From: JBBQKG01 sp038326655
GTDB taxonomy: Bacteria > Actinomycetota > Thermoleophilia > Solirubrobacterales > JBBDJG01
Length of the DNA stretch: 64,000 nucleotides
Reading direction: 5' to 3'
NCBI GenBank assembly: GCA_038326655.1
Contig: JBBQKG010000008.1
Location: forward strand, 41,593-105,592
Both the position numbers and the translations under genes were made by a program. Below the pieces are notes generated by a model. The model ran no database searches. It was given only the letters and a program-made list of their open reading frames with translations, and was not told where the DNA came from. This document shows, in pieces, positions 50,607 through 59,478 of the stretch; position 1 is the first letter of the stretch; each line of letters begins with the position of its first letter.

Positions 50607-51589
50607 CTGTACTTCCCGACCACGTGAGGACGCTGGGCCTTCTCCGGCAGCGGCCCCGACGCCGCGACCGCGCCGATCAGCACGCCGTGCGCGGCCACCT
50701 CTGTGCCGGGCCACAGGATGCTGTCACGGATCGACGCGCGCTCGCCCAGCTTGCAGCCGTCGCCGAGCACGACGGGGCCGATCAGCCTCACCCCGGGCCC
50801 AATCTCGCAGCCTTCGCCGACGTACACCGGCGGCTCCTCGACCCAGTCGACATCGGGGTTCACACGGCCCCCCTCGAGCTCGACCCGAACCTCCCCCGAC
50901 AGGGCATCGAAGTTGCCCTGTCGGAACTCTTTGATGTTCCCGATGTCGTTCCAGTAGTCGGAGATCTCGTGGCCGTAGAAGGCGACGTCCTGCTCCAGCA
51001 GCGCCGGGAACACGTCCTGCGCCCAGTCCACGAAGGGCTGGTCGGGGAAGTAGTCGAAGATCTCGGGCTCCATCACGTAGATGCCGCAGCTGCCGAGGTT
51101 GGACAGCGCCTCGGCGCGGTCGGGCTTCTCCTGGAAGCCCTGGATGCGCCCGTCCTGGGCCACGATCACGACGCCCAGCTGGCTCGGGTCCTCGACCTGC
51201 TTGAGCGCCAGCGTGGCGATCCCGCCCTTGGCCTTGTGCGCCTCCCAGAGCGCGGTCAGGTCGATGTCGGTGAGCGCGTCGCCCGAGATGATGAGAAACG
51301 TCTCGTCGCCGAAGTGGTCGCGCACGTTGCGCACGCCGCCGGCCGTGCCGAGCAGCTCGCGCTCGTGCGAGTAGCTGAGCCTGACGCCCCACGCGGAGCC
51401 GTCCCCGAAGCGGCGTTCGATCTGCTCCGGGAAATAGTGCAGGTTCGAGATCACGTTGTCGAACCCGTGGCGGCCCAGCAGCCGCAGGATGTGCTCCATC
51501 ACGGGGTGTCCGAGCACGGGCACCAGCGGCTTCGGAACCTCGTACGTGATGGGGCGGAGCCTCGTGCCGAGGCCCGCCGCGAGGAGCAT
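50603..51589 (-). CDS. Sugar-nucleotidyltransferase (mannose-1-phosphate guanylyltransferase-like)
   Basis: A 328-residue enzyme. N-terminal nucleotidyltransferase domain: MLLAAGLGTRLRPITYEVPKPLVPVLGHP, then FLIISGDALTDIDLTALW, GFQEKPDR and NDIGNIKEF. The C-terminal hexapeptide-repeat left-handed helix (GEGCEIGPGVRLIGPVVLGDGCKLGERASIRDSIL) closes the protein. It makes a GDP- or other NDP-sugar from a sugar-1-phosphate. Related to the gene at 54453-55448. It starts 8 bp after the ahcY stop. Confidence 0.88.
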   Translation of the reverse strand: MLLAAGLGTRLRPITYEVPKPLVPVLGHPVMEHILRLLGRHGFDNVISNLHYFPEQIERRFGDGSAWGVRLSYSHERELLGTAGGVRNVRDHFGDETFLIISGDALTDIDLTALWEAHKAKGGIATLALKQVEDPSQLGVVIVAQDGRIQGFQEKPDRAEALSNLGSCGIYVMEPEIFDYFPDQPFVDWAQDVFPALLEQDVAFYGHEISDYWNDIGNIKEFRQGNFDALSGEVRVELEGGRVNPDVDWVEEPPVYVGEGCEIGPGVRLIGPVVLGDGCKLGERASIRDSILWPGTEVAAHGVLIGAVAASGPLPEKAQRPHVVGKYS

Positions 51590-51597
51590 CGCGTTGC

Positions 51598-52869
51598 TCA
51601 GGTGCCCTGGTCCCAGCTTGTGAGGTACTTCGCCTGCTCGGCCGTGAGCTCGTCGATCGCGATCCCCATCGTCTCGAGCTTCAGCTTCGCGATCTGCTGG
51701 TCGATCTCCGGCGGCAGCACGTGCACCTTGCGCTCGAGCGAGCCCGCGTTCTTCGCGAGGTGCTCTGCTGCGAGCGCCTGGTTGGCGAAGCTCATGTCCA
51801 TGACCGCGGCCGGGTGGCCCTCGGCCGCGGCGAGGTTGATCAGACGCCCCTCGCCGAGCAGGAAGATCTGCCGGCCGTCGCCCATCTCGAACTCCTCCAC
51901 GAGCGGCCTGGCCTCGCGCCGGGCAACCGCCATCTCCTCGAGCGCGGGGATGTCGATCTCGACGTTGAAGTGCCCCGAGTTCGCGACGATCGCGCCGCTC
52001 TTCATGACGCCGAAGTGCTGGCCGCCGAGCGTATGCATGTCGCCGGTCACGGTCACGAAGATGTCGCCCTCGCGGGCGGCGTCGATCGACGGCATCACCT
52101 CGTAGCCGTCCATCACGGCCTCGAGCGCCTTGAGCGGGTCGACCTCGCAGACGATCACATGGGCGCCCATGCCCTTCGCGCGCAGGGCGACGCCACGGCC
52201 GCACCAGCCGTAGCCGATCACGACGAACCGCTTGCCCGCGATCAGGACGTTGGTCGCGCGAATGATCCCGTCGAGGGTCGACTGGCCGGTGCCGTAACGG
52301 TTGTCGAAGTGGTGCTTGGTCTGCGACTCGTTCACCGCGACGATCGGGAAGCCGAGCTTGCCCTCGCGCTCGAGCGCCTGGAGGCGGATCACCCCGGTGG
52401 TGGTCTCCTCGGTGCCGCCGATCACCTCGTTGATCAGATCGGTGCGCTCGCTGTGCAGCACGCTGATCACGTCGGCGCCGTCGTCCATCGTGATCTTCGG
52501 GTGCTTGTCGCAGACGGCGTTGATGTGGGCGTAGTAGGAGTCGTTGTCCTCGCCCCTGATCGCGTAGACCTCGGTGCCATGACGGTCGACCAGCGCGGCC
52601 GCCACGTCATCCTGGGTCGAAAGCGGGTTCGACGCGCAGAGCGCGACGTCCGCGCCGCCCGCGGTCAGCGTGCGGACGAGGTTCGCCGTCTCGGTCGTGA
52701 CGTGCAGGCAGAGGCCGAGTTGGATCCCGTCGAGCGGCTTCTCTCGCGCGAAGCGCTCCCGGATCGAAGCCAGGACCTGCATGTGGCGGTCGGCCCACTC
52801 GATCCGCGCCTGGCCGGCATCGGCAAGCGCCAGATCGGCGACGTCGTGGTTCTTGGCGGCGGTCGTCAT
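51598..52869 (-). CDS. ahcY: Adenosylhomocysteinase (SAHase)
   Basis: A 423-residue NAD-dependent hydrolase that splits SAH to adenosine and homocysteine, removing the product inhibitor of methyltransferases. It has the substrate motif HVTTETANLVRTL, the NAD site GKRFVVIGYGWCGRGVALRAKGMGAHVIVCEVDP, then SGHFNVEIDIPAL. The ATG at 52869 has AGGAG upstream. Its 76-bp leader contains a TCCCC/GGGGA hairpin. Confidence 0.96.
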   Translation of the reverse strand: MTTAAKNHDVADLALADAGQARIEWADRHMQVLASIRERFAREKPLDGIQLGLCLHVTTETANLVRTLTAGGADVALCASNPLSTQDDVAAALVDRHGTEVYAIRGEDNDSYYAHINAVCDKHPKITMDDGADVISVLHSERTDLINEVIGGTEETTTGVIRLQALEREGKLGFPIVAVNESQTKHHFDNRYGTGQSTLDGIIRATNVLIAGKRFVVIGYGWCGRGVALRAKGMGAHVIVCEVDPLKALEAVMDGYEVMPSIDAAREGDIFVTVTGDMHTLGGQHFGVMKSGAIVANSGHFNVEIDIPALEEMAVARREARPLVEEFEMGDGRQIFLLGEGRLINLAAAEGHPAAVMDMSFANQALAAEHLAKNAGSLERKVHVLPPEIDQQIAKLKLETMGIAIDELTAEQAKYLTSWDQGT

Positions 52870-52898
52870 CGGTTCTCCTATTTGATTGCGCGACAAGC

Positions 52899-52917
52899 TC
52901 CCCACGTACGGCGGGGA
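52899..52917 (-). other. 5' leader hairpin upstream of ahcY
   Basis: TCCCC (52899-52903) and GGGGA (52913-52917) can form a 5-bp stem with a 9-nt loop in the 76-bp gap before the ahcY start. TATACT (minus strand, 52931-52926) is a possible -10 without a good -35. No known riboswitch consensus (SAH or SAM type) fits. Confidence 0.3.
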
Positions 52918-52945
52918 AGGCGACCAGTATAAGGAGCGGCGCCGG

Positions 52946-54016
52946 TCAGACGGTCTCGCGCGCCTCGAGCTTCTCCTGCAGGCGTTCGATCGCCTCCACC
53001 GGAGTCGGATCTGTGCCTCTCAGCACCGCCAGGTAGATCGAGACCAGGTCACCGAGCATCACGAGCGACATGACACGCTCGACCGCAGTCGAGCCGCGGC
53101 TTTCGAGCCTGACGGTGCCGGCTGCCTCCGGCTCGATCAGCGCCGCCGTGAGCGCAATCCGTTGCCGGACGCGCGGATGCTGGTCGGAGTCCTCGAGGAA
53201 CACCGCCAGGAAGCTGCCGAGCGAGCTCGCGCTCTCCCAGCCGACGATCTCGTTGTGGTCGGCCTCGGGCAGCTCGCCGGCGAAGGCCGGAACCTTGGCG
53301 TTCTCGTTGATCTGCGTCTTCCACCGTGACGCGACCGGCGCCGTCGGACCGGCGCCGTAGACGCAGACGGTCGTGCGATGGCCGCGCTGGGCGACGCGTT
53401 TCGCGAGGCAGTCGGAGTCAGCCGTGGGGCCCCAGTCCCCGGCAAGCTCGGTCAGCGACGCGCTGGCCGCGTCGATCTCCGTGCGCAGGGCCGGCCCCGA
53501 CTCCACGTAGGCCGCGACCTCGAGCACCGACACGACCATGTAGGCGACAGCGGAGCGAGGCTGGAGCCCGCCCGGCAGCGGGATCACCGGCACACCGTCG
53601 GCCCGCGCCGCCTCGGCCAGGCGCCCGCCGGTCGTGACCGCGATCCGCGGCGCGCCGAGCGCTCCCGCCGCCTCGTAGCAGGCGAGCGTCTCCTCGGTGT
53701 TGCCGGAATAGCTCACGCAGACGACGTACGAGCCGGGCATTGCCCACGACGGAAGCTCGTAGCCGCGAATCGTCCGCAGGGGAGCCATCAGGCGATCGCC
53801 CAAGATCGCGGTCGCGAGGTCGCCTCCGATCGCGCTTCCCCCCATCCCGCAGACGAGCAGCGGTGTCGGCCCTTCGAGCCGCCGAAGCGAGTTCTCCAGC
53901 GAGGCCGACTGTACGCGCCACAGTGCGTCCTCGAGGTGCGAGGGCATCGCCAGCACGTCTGCGACCTGCCCGGCCTTGTCGACGCGCGCGATGTCCTCTT
54001 TGTTGAGGCCCGGCAT
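52946..54016 (-). CDS. Bifunctional phosphoglucose/phosphomannose isomerase-like SIS protein
   Basis: A 356-residue SIS-domain protein (SVVCGMGGSAIGGDLATAI-type start: LLVCGMGGSAIGGDLATAILG, then VVCVSYSGNTEETLACYEAAGALG). The SYSGNTEE and GMGGSAIG parts bind the sugar phosphate. The C-terminal SIS half carries NENAKVPAFAGELPEADHNEIVGW, a mark of the archaeal/actinobacterial PGI/PMI family, where Glu and His take part in isomerisation. It supplies fructose-6-P, glucose-6-P or mannose-6-P to the nucleotidyltransferases on both sides. Confidence 0.88.
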   Translation of the reverse strand: MPGLNKEDIARVDKAGQVADVLAMPSHLEDALWRVQSASLENSLRRLEGPTPLLVCGMGGSAIGGDLATAILGDRLMAPLRTIRGYELPSWAMPGSYVVCVSYSGNTEETLACYEAAGALGAPRIAVTTGGRLAEAARADGVPVIPLPGGLQPRSAVAYMVVSVLEVAAYVESGPALRTEIDAASASLTELAGDWGPTADSDCLAKRVAQRGHRTTVCVYGAGPTAPVASRWKTQINENAKVPAFAGELPEADHNEIVGWESASSLGSFLAVFLEDSDQHPRVRQRIALTAALIEPEAAGTVRLESRGSTAVERVMSLVMLGDLVSIYLAVLRGTDPTPVEAIERLQEKLEARETV

Positions 54017-54028
54017 GCCGCGGGGAGT

Positions 54029-54451
54029 CTAGTGCTGGAGCCGACGCTCCATCATGCGCCCGGGTTCGACCGCACGAAACCCGTACCGGGCATAGAGCGA
54101 GTGCGCGTCGGCGGTGCCGAGGAAGAAACGCCGAAGGCCCTGGAGGTCGGGGTGCGCGAGCACCGTCTCGACGAGCCACGTCCCGAGCCCTCGGCCCCGG
54201 TGTGCGGACAGCACGAACACGTCGGCGAGGTACGCGACCGCGGCACGGTCCGTGACGACCCGCGCGAACCCGGCCTGCTCGCCGCCGTGATACAGCCCGA
54301 AGCAGATCGAGTTCTCGATCGAGCGCTCGACCAGGTCGCGCTGGACCCCGGGCGACCAATACGCCTCCTCGCTGAGGAACCGGTGCACGAGGCCCACGTC
54401 GAGCCGCGCCGGATCGGTCGAGATCGAGTACGGGCCCCGGCGCAACTCCAC
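54029..54451 (-). CDS. GNAT-family N-acetyltransferase
   Basis: A 140-residue GCN5-type acetyltransferase. The acetyl-CoA-binding motif is VLSAHRGRGLGTWLVETVL, followed by RRFFLGTADAHSLYARYGFRAVEPG. The N-terminal half is typical of the actinobacterial GNAT subgroup (ISTDPARLDVGLVHRFLSEEAYWSPG). It starts at GTG, one base after the nucleotidyltransferase stop. The substrate is unknown; its position in the sugar-nucleotide run does not prove a sugar role. Confidence 0.88.
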   Translation of the reverse strand: MELRRGPYSISTDPARLDVGLVHRFLSEEAYWSPGVQRDLVERSIENSICFGLYHGGEQAGFARVVTDRAAVAYLADVFVLSAHRGRGLGTWLVETVLAHPDLQGLRRFFLGTADAHSLYARYGFRAVEPGRMMERRLQH

Positions 54452-54452
54452 G

Positions 54453-55448
54453 TCAGCCCTCCACCCGGGCGCCGGCAAGCGTCGCTCCGGGCGCGACACG
54501 GGCACCATGGCCGACGATCGTCTCGCGCTCGAGCCTGCTGCCTGCGCCGACCACCGCGTCCTTGCCGACGATGCTGTCGCGCACGATCGCCTCGCGCTCG
54601 ACGCGCGCGCCCTCGAAGAGCACCGCGCGCTCCAGGACCGCCCCGGCCTCGACACGGCAGCGATCGCCGAGCACCGCCACCGGCCCGAGCCGCGCACCAG
54701 GGGCGACTTCGCAGCCGTCGCCCACCAGCACCAGGTCCGGCGAGTGCTGCTCCAGCAGGTGGCGCGTCGCGTCGAGGTAGCGCTCCGGCGTCCCGATGTC
54801 GAGCCAGTAGCCCTGGACCGGGCAGCCGCAGAGACCGTTCCCGACCAGCTGTGGGAAGACCTCGCGCTCGAGCGACACGGGCCGCCCGTCGGGCACCAGG
54901 TCGATCACCTCACGCTCGAGCACGTACGCGCCCGCGTTCACGAAGGCTCCTCCTTGCGGCTTCTCGGTGGGCTTCTCGAGGAACTCGGTCACCAGGCCGT
55001 CGGCATCACGCATCACGAGGCCGTATGCGGAAGGGTCCTCGACCTCGATCAGGGCGATCGTGGCGCGCGCGCCCTTGCGCTCGTGGGCGCGGCACAGGGC
55101 CGACATGTCGAAGTCGGTGAGGATGTCGCCGTTCAGCACGGCGAAGCGGCCTTCCAGGAGACCCTCCGCGACCGCGAACCTGACCGCGCCGGCCGTGCCC
55201 CTCGGCTCCGGCTCCTGGACGTATCGGATGCGCGTGCCGTTCCATTTGCCGTCGCCGAGCACCCGCCGGACGTCGTCCGCGAGAAACCCGCACGCGATCA
55301 CGACCTCGTCGAACCCATGGCTCGCGAGCCACTCGACCATGTAGGTGATGAAGGGCCGGTTGGCCAGCGGCAGCACCGGCTTCGGGACGGTCGTCGTGAG
55401 CGGCCTGAGCCTCGTCCCCTCGCCTCCCGCGAGGACGAGCGCCTGCAC
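54453..55448 (-). CDS. NDP-sugar pyrophosphorylase (nucleotidyltransferase) with hexapeptide tail
   Basis: A 331-residue enzyme of the GlmU/ManC type. MQALVLAGGEGTRLRPLTTTVPKPVLPLANRPF is the nucleotide and sugar-binding start; FAVLNGDILTDFD and FLEKPTEK follow. The C-terminal left-handed beta-helix has YPGTDC-like hexapeptide repeats (VGDGCEVAPGARLGPVAVLGDRCRVEAGAV). It is a close relative of 50603-51589. It is in the run between UGD and GNAT. Possible products are GDP-mannose, UDP- or dTDP-sugars. Confidence 0.9.
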   Translation of the reverse strand: MQALVLAGGEGTRLRPLTTTVPKPVLPLANRPFITYMVEWLASHGFDEVVIACGFLADDVRRVLGDGKWNGTRIRYVQEPEPRGTAGAVRFAVAEGLLEGRFAVLNGDILTDFDMSALCRAHERKGARATIALIEVEDPSAYGLVMRDADGLVTEFLEKPTEKPQGGAFVNAGAYVLEREVIDLVPDGRPVSLEREVFPQLVGNGLCGCPVQGYWLDIGTPERYLDATRHLLEQHSPDLVLVGDGCEVAPGARLGPVAVLGDRCRVEAGAVLERAVLFEGARVEREAIVRDSIVGKDAVVGAGSRLERETIVGHGARVAPGATLAGARVEG

Positions 55449-55467
55449 TAGAAGACGACTGCCTGCA

Positions 55468-56760
55468 TCAAGTCCGCCCGATCCCCTCGTAGACGAGGCC
55501 GGCCGCGCGCACCGCCTCGTTGTCCAGCAGGTTGCGGCCGTCCACGACCACGGGATCGGCCATGCGCCTGCTGACCTCGGCGAGGTCCAGCTCGCCGAAC
55601 TCGGGCCACTCGGTGACGATCACGAGCGCGTTCGCCCCGTCGATCGCGTCCATCGCCGAGTTGCACATCTCGACCCCGGTCAGGAGCTTCGCGGCAGCCT
55701 CCTCGGCGACGGGATCGTAGGCGCGCACGATCGCGCCCTCCGCCTGCAGCCGCGCGGCCAGCACGACGCTCGAGGCCTCGCGCATGTCGTCGGTGTTCGG
55801 CTTGAATGCGAGCCCGAGCAGCGCGATGCGCTTCCCGACCAGCGAGCCCAGGTGACGCTTGAGCTTGTTGACGACCCGCCGCTTCTGCAGCTCGTTGACC
55901 TCGACAACCGCGGTCAGCAGCTGGAAGTGGTAGCCGGTGTTGCCGGCGAGCTGCTTCAAGGCGGATACGTCCTTGGGGAAGCAGGAACCGCCGAAGCCGA
56001 TGCCCGGCCGCAGGAAGCTCTGGCCGATGCGAGGGTCGAGGCCCATGCCGGCGGCCACCTCGGAGACATCGGCGCCAACCTCCTCGCAGACATTCGCGAT
56101 CTCGTTGATGAATGAGATCTTGGTGGCGAGGAAGGCGTTCGAGGCGAGCTTGATCATCTCCGCGGAAGCGACGTCGGTGCGGATGATCGGAGCCTCGAGC
56201 GGCTCGTACAGCGCGGCGACATCGTCGGCGAACCCCGCGGCACCGTCCTCCGAGCCGATCACGACGCGATCGGGGTGCGTGAAGTCGTCGACCGCCGAGC
56301 CCTCCTTGAGGAACTCGGGGTTGGAGACGTAGCCGAGGCTGCGCTTGCCGAGTTCGTCGAGGCGGCGGCGCAGAGCCGTTCCCGTGCCGGAGGGCACGGT
56401 GCTCTTCATCACGATCGCGTGCTCGGCGGAATCGGGCAGCTCCTCGACGACGGCGCCAACGCTCGACAGGTCGGCGTCACCGGAGTAGGTCGGAGGAGTG
56501 TCGACGCATACGAACAGCAGCCGCGCGTGCTCGAGCACCGGCGCGAGCTCGCCGCCGAAGTGCAGTCGCTCCGAATTGCGCGCGACCAGCTCCTGCAGGC
56601 CAGGCTCGAACATCGGCACGGAGCCCCCGCGCAGGCTTGCGATCTTGGCCGCGTCGATGTCGCGGCACCACACGTCGTGGCCCAGTTCGGCGAAGCAGGC
56701 TCCTGTCACGAGCCCGACCCAACCGACCCCGATAACTCCGATCGGCGGCTTCTCAGGCAT
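55468..56760 (-). CDS. UDP-glucose/GDP-mannose 6-dehydrogenase family
   Basis: A 430-residue NAD-dependent dehydrogenase that oxidises the sugar C6 to a uronic acid in two steps. Rossmann motif IGVIGVGWVGLVTG, the intermediate region STVPSGTG, and the catalytic Cys in GFGGSCFPKDV. The C-terminal UDP-binding part has LGLAFKPNTDDMREASSV. The ATG at 56760 (MPEKPPIG) is preferred to that at 56766. It provides uronic-acid nucleotides for envelope glycans. Confidence 0.94.
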   Translation of the reverse strand: MPEKPPIGVIGVGWVGLVTGACFAELGHDVWCRDIDAAKIASLRGGSVPMFEPGLQELVARNSERLHFGGELAPVLEHARLLFVCVDTPPTYSGDADLSSVGAVVEELPDSAEHAIVMKSTVPSGTGTALRRRLDELGKRSLGYVSNPEFLKEGSAVDDFTHPDRVVIGSEDGAAGFADDVAALYEPLEAPIIRTDVASAEMIKLASNAFLATKISFINEIANVCEEVGADVSEVAAGMGLDPRIGQSFLRPGIGFGGSCFPKDVSALKQLAGNTGYHFQLLTAVVEVNELQKRRVVNKLKRHLGSLVGKRIALLGLAFKPNTDDMREASSVVLAARLQAEGAIVRAYDPVAEEAAAKLLTGVEMCNSAMDAIDGANALVIVTEWPEFGELDLAEVSRRMADPVVVDGRNLLDNEAVRAAGLVYEGIGRT

Positions 56761-56769
56761 GGCCAAAGC

Positions 56770-58185
56770 TTATGGAAGGTGCTTCAACGACCGCACGACG
56801 CCGATCATCTCGCGGGCCGAGAGCGTCTGGAGGAGGGTGTTGGAGACCCAGTAGGACCCGCGCTTCGTCTTCCACCCGACGAGCCTGACGCGGTCCCCGT
56901 TGTAGTAGAGCAACAGCTCACGCCGGCCGATCTTGCGCGTCTCCGACGGCGCGTCGAGGATCGGCGGGTCGTGCCACGAGGTGCCCATCACGCCGTAGTA
57001 CTCGCCGATGTAGCCGGTGAAAACGACCATCTTGTAGGCGCGGTAGCGGCGCTTGTCGTTGGCGTCGATCGTGTAGGTGCGCGGCGCGTCCTCCGTGAAG
57101 GACGACCCCCGCACGAGCTTCGCCGGGTAGTAAACCGGGAAGCCCACGTGCGGCTGGGCGATCCGGGCCTGCGCCTTGCTCGTCGACGTGACGTCCATGA
57201 GGTTCACTCCCGAGGTTCCCTTGTGCCGCCCCTTGCGGGCATACGGCGCGCGCTTGCGCTGCTTTGCCAGCGGGCCCTTCTCGGACTTCACGTAGAGGAA
57301 CTGCCTGACCGCGGCCTGGATCTGGCTCTGCGACGCGTAGACATAGCTCGGCCCGAGCCGACCGTGGAACTTGACCTGCTTGATCGGCTTGCTGACCACG
57401 CCGAGCATGATCTGTACCAAGCGCCGGAGCGCGCTGGTCGAGTGGATGTCCGAGGCGGTGTTGTCGGCGAAGATGTTGATCAGCTTGTTGGTCTTGCCGA
57501 GCAGCTTGCGGGCGCTCAGCTGAGCGCGCACCTGGCGCAGGAAGTCCTGCTGGCGAGCCGATCGCACGAGGTCGTTGTCGGTGTGGCGGTAGCGCACGTA
57601 CGCGAGCGCCTTGTTCCCGCACATCTTCTGATAGCCGGGTTGGACGTTGATGACCGCGTAGTTCTGGCCGTAGCCGGCGCCCGCGTTGTCGTTGAAGTAC
57701 CGGCGGTCGACGTCGACATAGACGCAGCCGAGCGCGTCGACGCCCTGCCCGAAGCCCCTGAAGCTGACGTCCACGTAGTGGTTGATCGCGAGCCCGGTGA
57801 GCTGCTTCACGGTCTTGATCGTGAGCTTCGGGCCGCCGATCTCGTACGCGGCGTTGATCTTGTCGGTGCCGTGCCCCGGGATCGCGACCTTGAGATCGCG
57901 CGGCAGTGACATCAGGGCGACCCCTTTGCCGGGATCGACGCGCATCAGCATGATCGTGTCGGAGCGCGGCTTGAGGCCGAGCTTCTTGTCGCCGTGCCGG
58001 CGATCCGAGCCCGCGATCAGGATCGTCTGCGCCTTGCCGCTGACGACCGCCGTGAGCTCGTGCCCCGTGTTCACGCGCGTGAACTTCTGGACGGTCTTGT
58101 CGAAGAAGAGCAGTGCGCTCGAGGTGGTCGCCATCGCCGACACGGCCACGATCACGGACGCGGCGATGAGTGAGCGCTTCAGCAT
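56770..58185 (-). CDS. LytR-CpsA-Psr (LCP) family protein
   Basis: A 471-residue protein anchored by an N-terminal TM (AASVIVAVSAMATTSSALLFF). The LCP catalytic domain carries LIAGSDRRHG, RSDTIMLMRVDPGKG, SLPRDLKVAIPGHGTDKINAAYEIGG, and the C-terminal motif RYRHTDNDLVRSARQQDFLRQ. It transfers lipid-linked glycans such as teichoic acid or arabinogalactan-like polymers to peptidoglycan. The region from about 330 to 471 is not seen in the short LCP core, so it has an added C-terminal domain. Together with the sugar-nucleotide genes it fits cell-wall glycopolymer work. Confidence 0.93.
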   Translation of the reverse strand: MLKRSLIAASVIVAVSAMATTSSALLFFDKTVQKFTRVNTGHELTAVVSGKAQTILIAGSDRRHGDKKLGLKPRSDTIMLMRVDPGKGVALMSLPRDLKVAIPGHGTDKINAAYEIGGPKLTIKTVKQLTGLAINHYVDVSFRGFGQGVDALGCVYVDVDRRYFNDNAGAGYGQNYAVINVQPGYQKMCGNKALAYVRYRHTDNDLVRSARQQDFLRQVRAQLSARKLLGKTNKLINIFADNTASDIHSTSALRRLVQIMLGVVSKPIKQVKFHGRLGPSYVYASQSQIQAAVRQFLYVKSEKGPLAKQRKRAPYARKGRHKGTSGVNLMDVTSTSKAQARIAQPHVGFPVYYPAKLVRGSSFTEDAPRTYTIDANDKRRYRAYKMVVFTGYIGEYYGVMGTSWHDPPILDAPSETRKIGRRELLLYYNGDRVRLVGWKTKRGSYWVSNTLLQTLSAREMIGVVRSLKHLP

Positions 58186-58198
58186 CGAAATCCGGTGC

Positions 58199-59302
58199 TC
58201 AAGCTATGCGGAGGTGGGGCTCGCCTGCAAGACGCTTGGGCACCAGGCGCGCGAACTCGACAAGCGCCTCCCGGTAGCTCGCCAGAGAAGACAGCGAGAC
58301 CCATTCCGCGGGGCCGTGATGGCCGGCGCCGCGAGGCCCGTACTCAACCGCCGGGACGCCCGCCTCGAGGAAGCAGATCGCGTCCGAGGCGCCATCCCGG
58401 CCGACGCTGATCGTCTCCGTGTCGACGAGCTTGGCCGCACACTCGCTCAACACCTGCACGAACGGGTTGGTGCGCTCCACGATCGCCGGCATCCGGTGAA
58501 ACTGCGCGATCACCTCGACGTCCGAGAGCTCGCCCACCTGGGCTTTGATCGCAGCCGGGTCCTGACCGGGCAGGTAGCGGATGTCGACGTCGATGAAGCA
58601 CGAGTCGGGCACCTTGTTGAGCGCGTCGCCGCCGAGGATCCGGCCGAGGTTGATCGAGGGCCGGTCGAAGAGGTCCGAGCTCTCGCGCGCGAACGGCAGC
58701 GACTCGATCGCGCGGAACACGTCGAGCGCCTTGAGGATCGCGTTGTCGCCGAGCCACGGCGTCGAGCCGTGCGCGGCGGTGCCGCTGACCTCCAGCCGCA
58801 GCGCCAGCACGCCCTTCGCCTGCACGCCGATGTGGAGGTCGGTCGGCTCCCCCGTGATCGCGAAGTCGCCGGTGATCCCGTTACGGATCAGCACGTGAGT
58901 CCCGCGGTCGACCTCCTCCTCGGACTCCTCGTCGGGGACAACCACGAAGACGACCTGCACGTCGGGGGCCTCGCGCAGCTCCTGAACGGCGCCCATCATC
59001 GACGCGAGCGCGCCCTTCATGTCGTAGGCGCCGCGGCCGTAGAGGCGATCGCCTTCGAGCCTGGGCTGGAACTGCTCCTCGCGCGCCGGGACTACGTCGA
59101 GGTGCCCGTGGAGCACGAGCCGTGGAGTGCCCTTCGTCCCGGCGGATGCGGCCAGCAGCGGCATGCCCCGCACATCGAGCTCTTCCACCGCGATGTCGCG
59201 CGACTCGAGCCAGCCCTTGATGAACCCGGCGGCTTTCTTGATGCCTTCCGGGTTCGAGGTGTCGTAGCCGATCAGGCGCTCGGTAAGGGCTCGCTCGTCC
59301 AA
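58199..59302 (-). CDS. M20-family deacylase (ArgE/DapE type)
   Basis: A 367-residue metalloenzyme: VLHGHLDVVPA (His/Asp), GRGAYDMKGALA (Asp), VPDEESEEEVD (Glu-Glu) and GRDGASDAICFLEAGVPAVEYGPRGAGHHGPAEWVSL with the last metal His. Likely substrates are N-acetyl- or N-succinyl amino acids. It starts at TTG 59302 and ends 13 bp before the LCP start, so it opens the run. Compare the other M20 gene at 1574-2908. Confidence 0.92.
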   Translation of the reverse strand: MDERALTERLIGYDTSNPEGIKKAAGFIKGWLESRDIAVEELDVRGMPLLAASAGTKGTPRLVLHGHLDVVPAREEQFQPRLEGDRLYGRGAYDMKGALASMMGAVQELREAPDVQVVFVVVPDEESEEEVDRGTHVLIRNGITGDFAITGEPTDLHIGVQAKGVLALRLEVSGTAAHGSTPWLGDNAILKALDVFRAIESLPFARESSDLFDRPSINLGRILGGDALNKVPDSCFIDVDIRYLPGQDPAAIKAQVGELSDVEVIAQFHRMPAIVERTNPFVQVLSECAAKLVDTETISVGRDGASDAICFLEAGVPAVEYGPRGAGHHGPAEWVSLSSLASYREALVEFARLVPKRLAGEPHLRIA

Positions 59303-59409
59303 AGCTTGCTGGGCAGCATTTCGTCGCGCGCAGCCAGGAGCCTTGCGCGCGAGGCAGCCTGAAGCACGAGTTTACCGGCGGGCCGGGCGGTTCACGACGT
59401 GCTCGCTGC

Positions 59410-59429
59410 CGTACCCTCTGAGGGGTACG
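59410..59429 (+). repeat. Inverted repeat upstream of the citrate synthase leader ORF
   Basis: CGTACCC-TCTGAG-GGGTACG is a perfect 7-bp inverted repeat with 6-bp spacer, 12 bp before the AGGAGG of the leader ORF. It may be an operator or a 5' RNA hairpin. Confidence 0.5.
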
Positions 59430-59457
59430 CGAAAGACTCCAGGAGGGACCCGCCGAC

Positions 59458-59478
59458 ATGCCGACCCCCGTATCGTGA
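59458..59478 (+). CDS. Leader peptide MPTPVS coupled to citrate synthase
   Basis: A six-codon ORF (MPTPVS then TGA) with a good ribosome site (AGGAGG at 59441-59446, 11-nt spacing). Its TGA overlaps the citrate synthase ATG (TGATG). The citrate synthase gene has no own Shine-Dalgarno, so ribosomes probably finish this ORF and restart. The alternative is that it is a remnant of the true gene start. Confidence 0.5.
   Translation: MPTPVS

Noticed and set aside
48527..52105. 1192-codon plus-strand frame
   Set aside because: Spans four real genes (secA start, hpf, comF, ctaG) and has no recognisable domain; GC-bias artefact.
52870..52945. SAH or SAM riboswitch before ahcY
   Set aside because: Only a 5-bp hairpin is visible; no consensus core of the known classes can be fitted by eye.
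53378..55120. 580-codon plus-strand frame
   Set aside because: Antisense of PGI/PMI, GNAT and nucleotidyltransferase genes; composition is Arg/Pro rich.
56275..57909. 544-codon plus-strand frame
   Set aside because: Opposite the dehydrogenase and LCP genes, no motifs.
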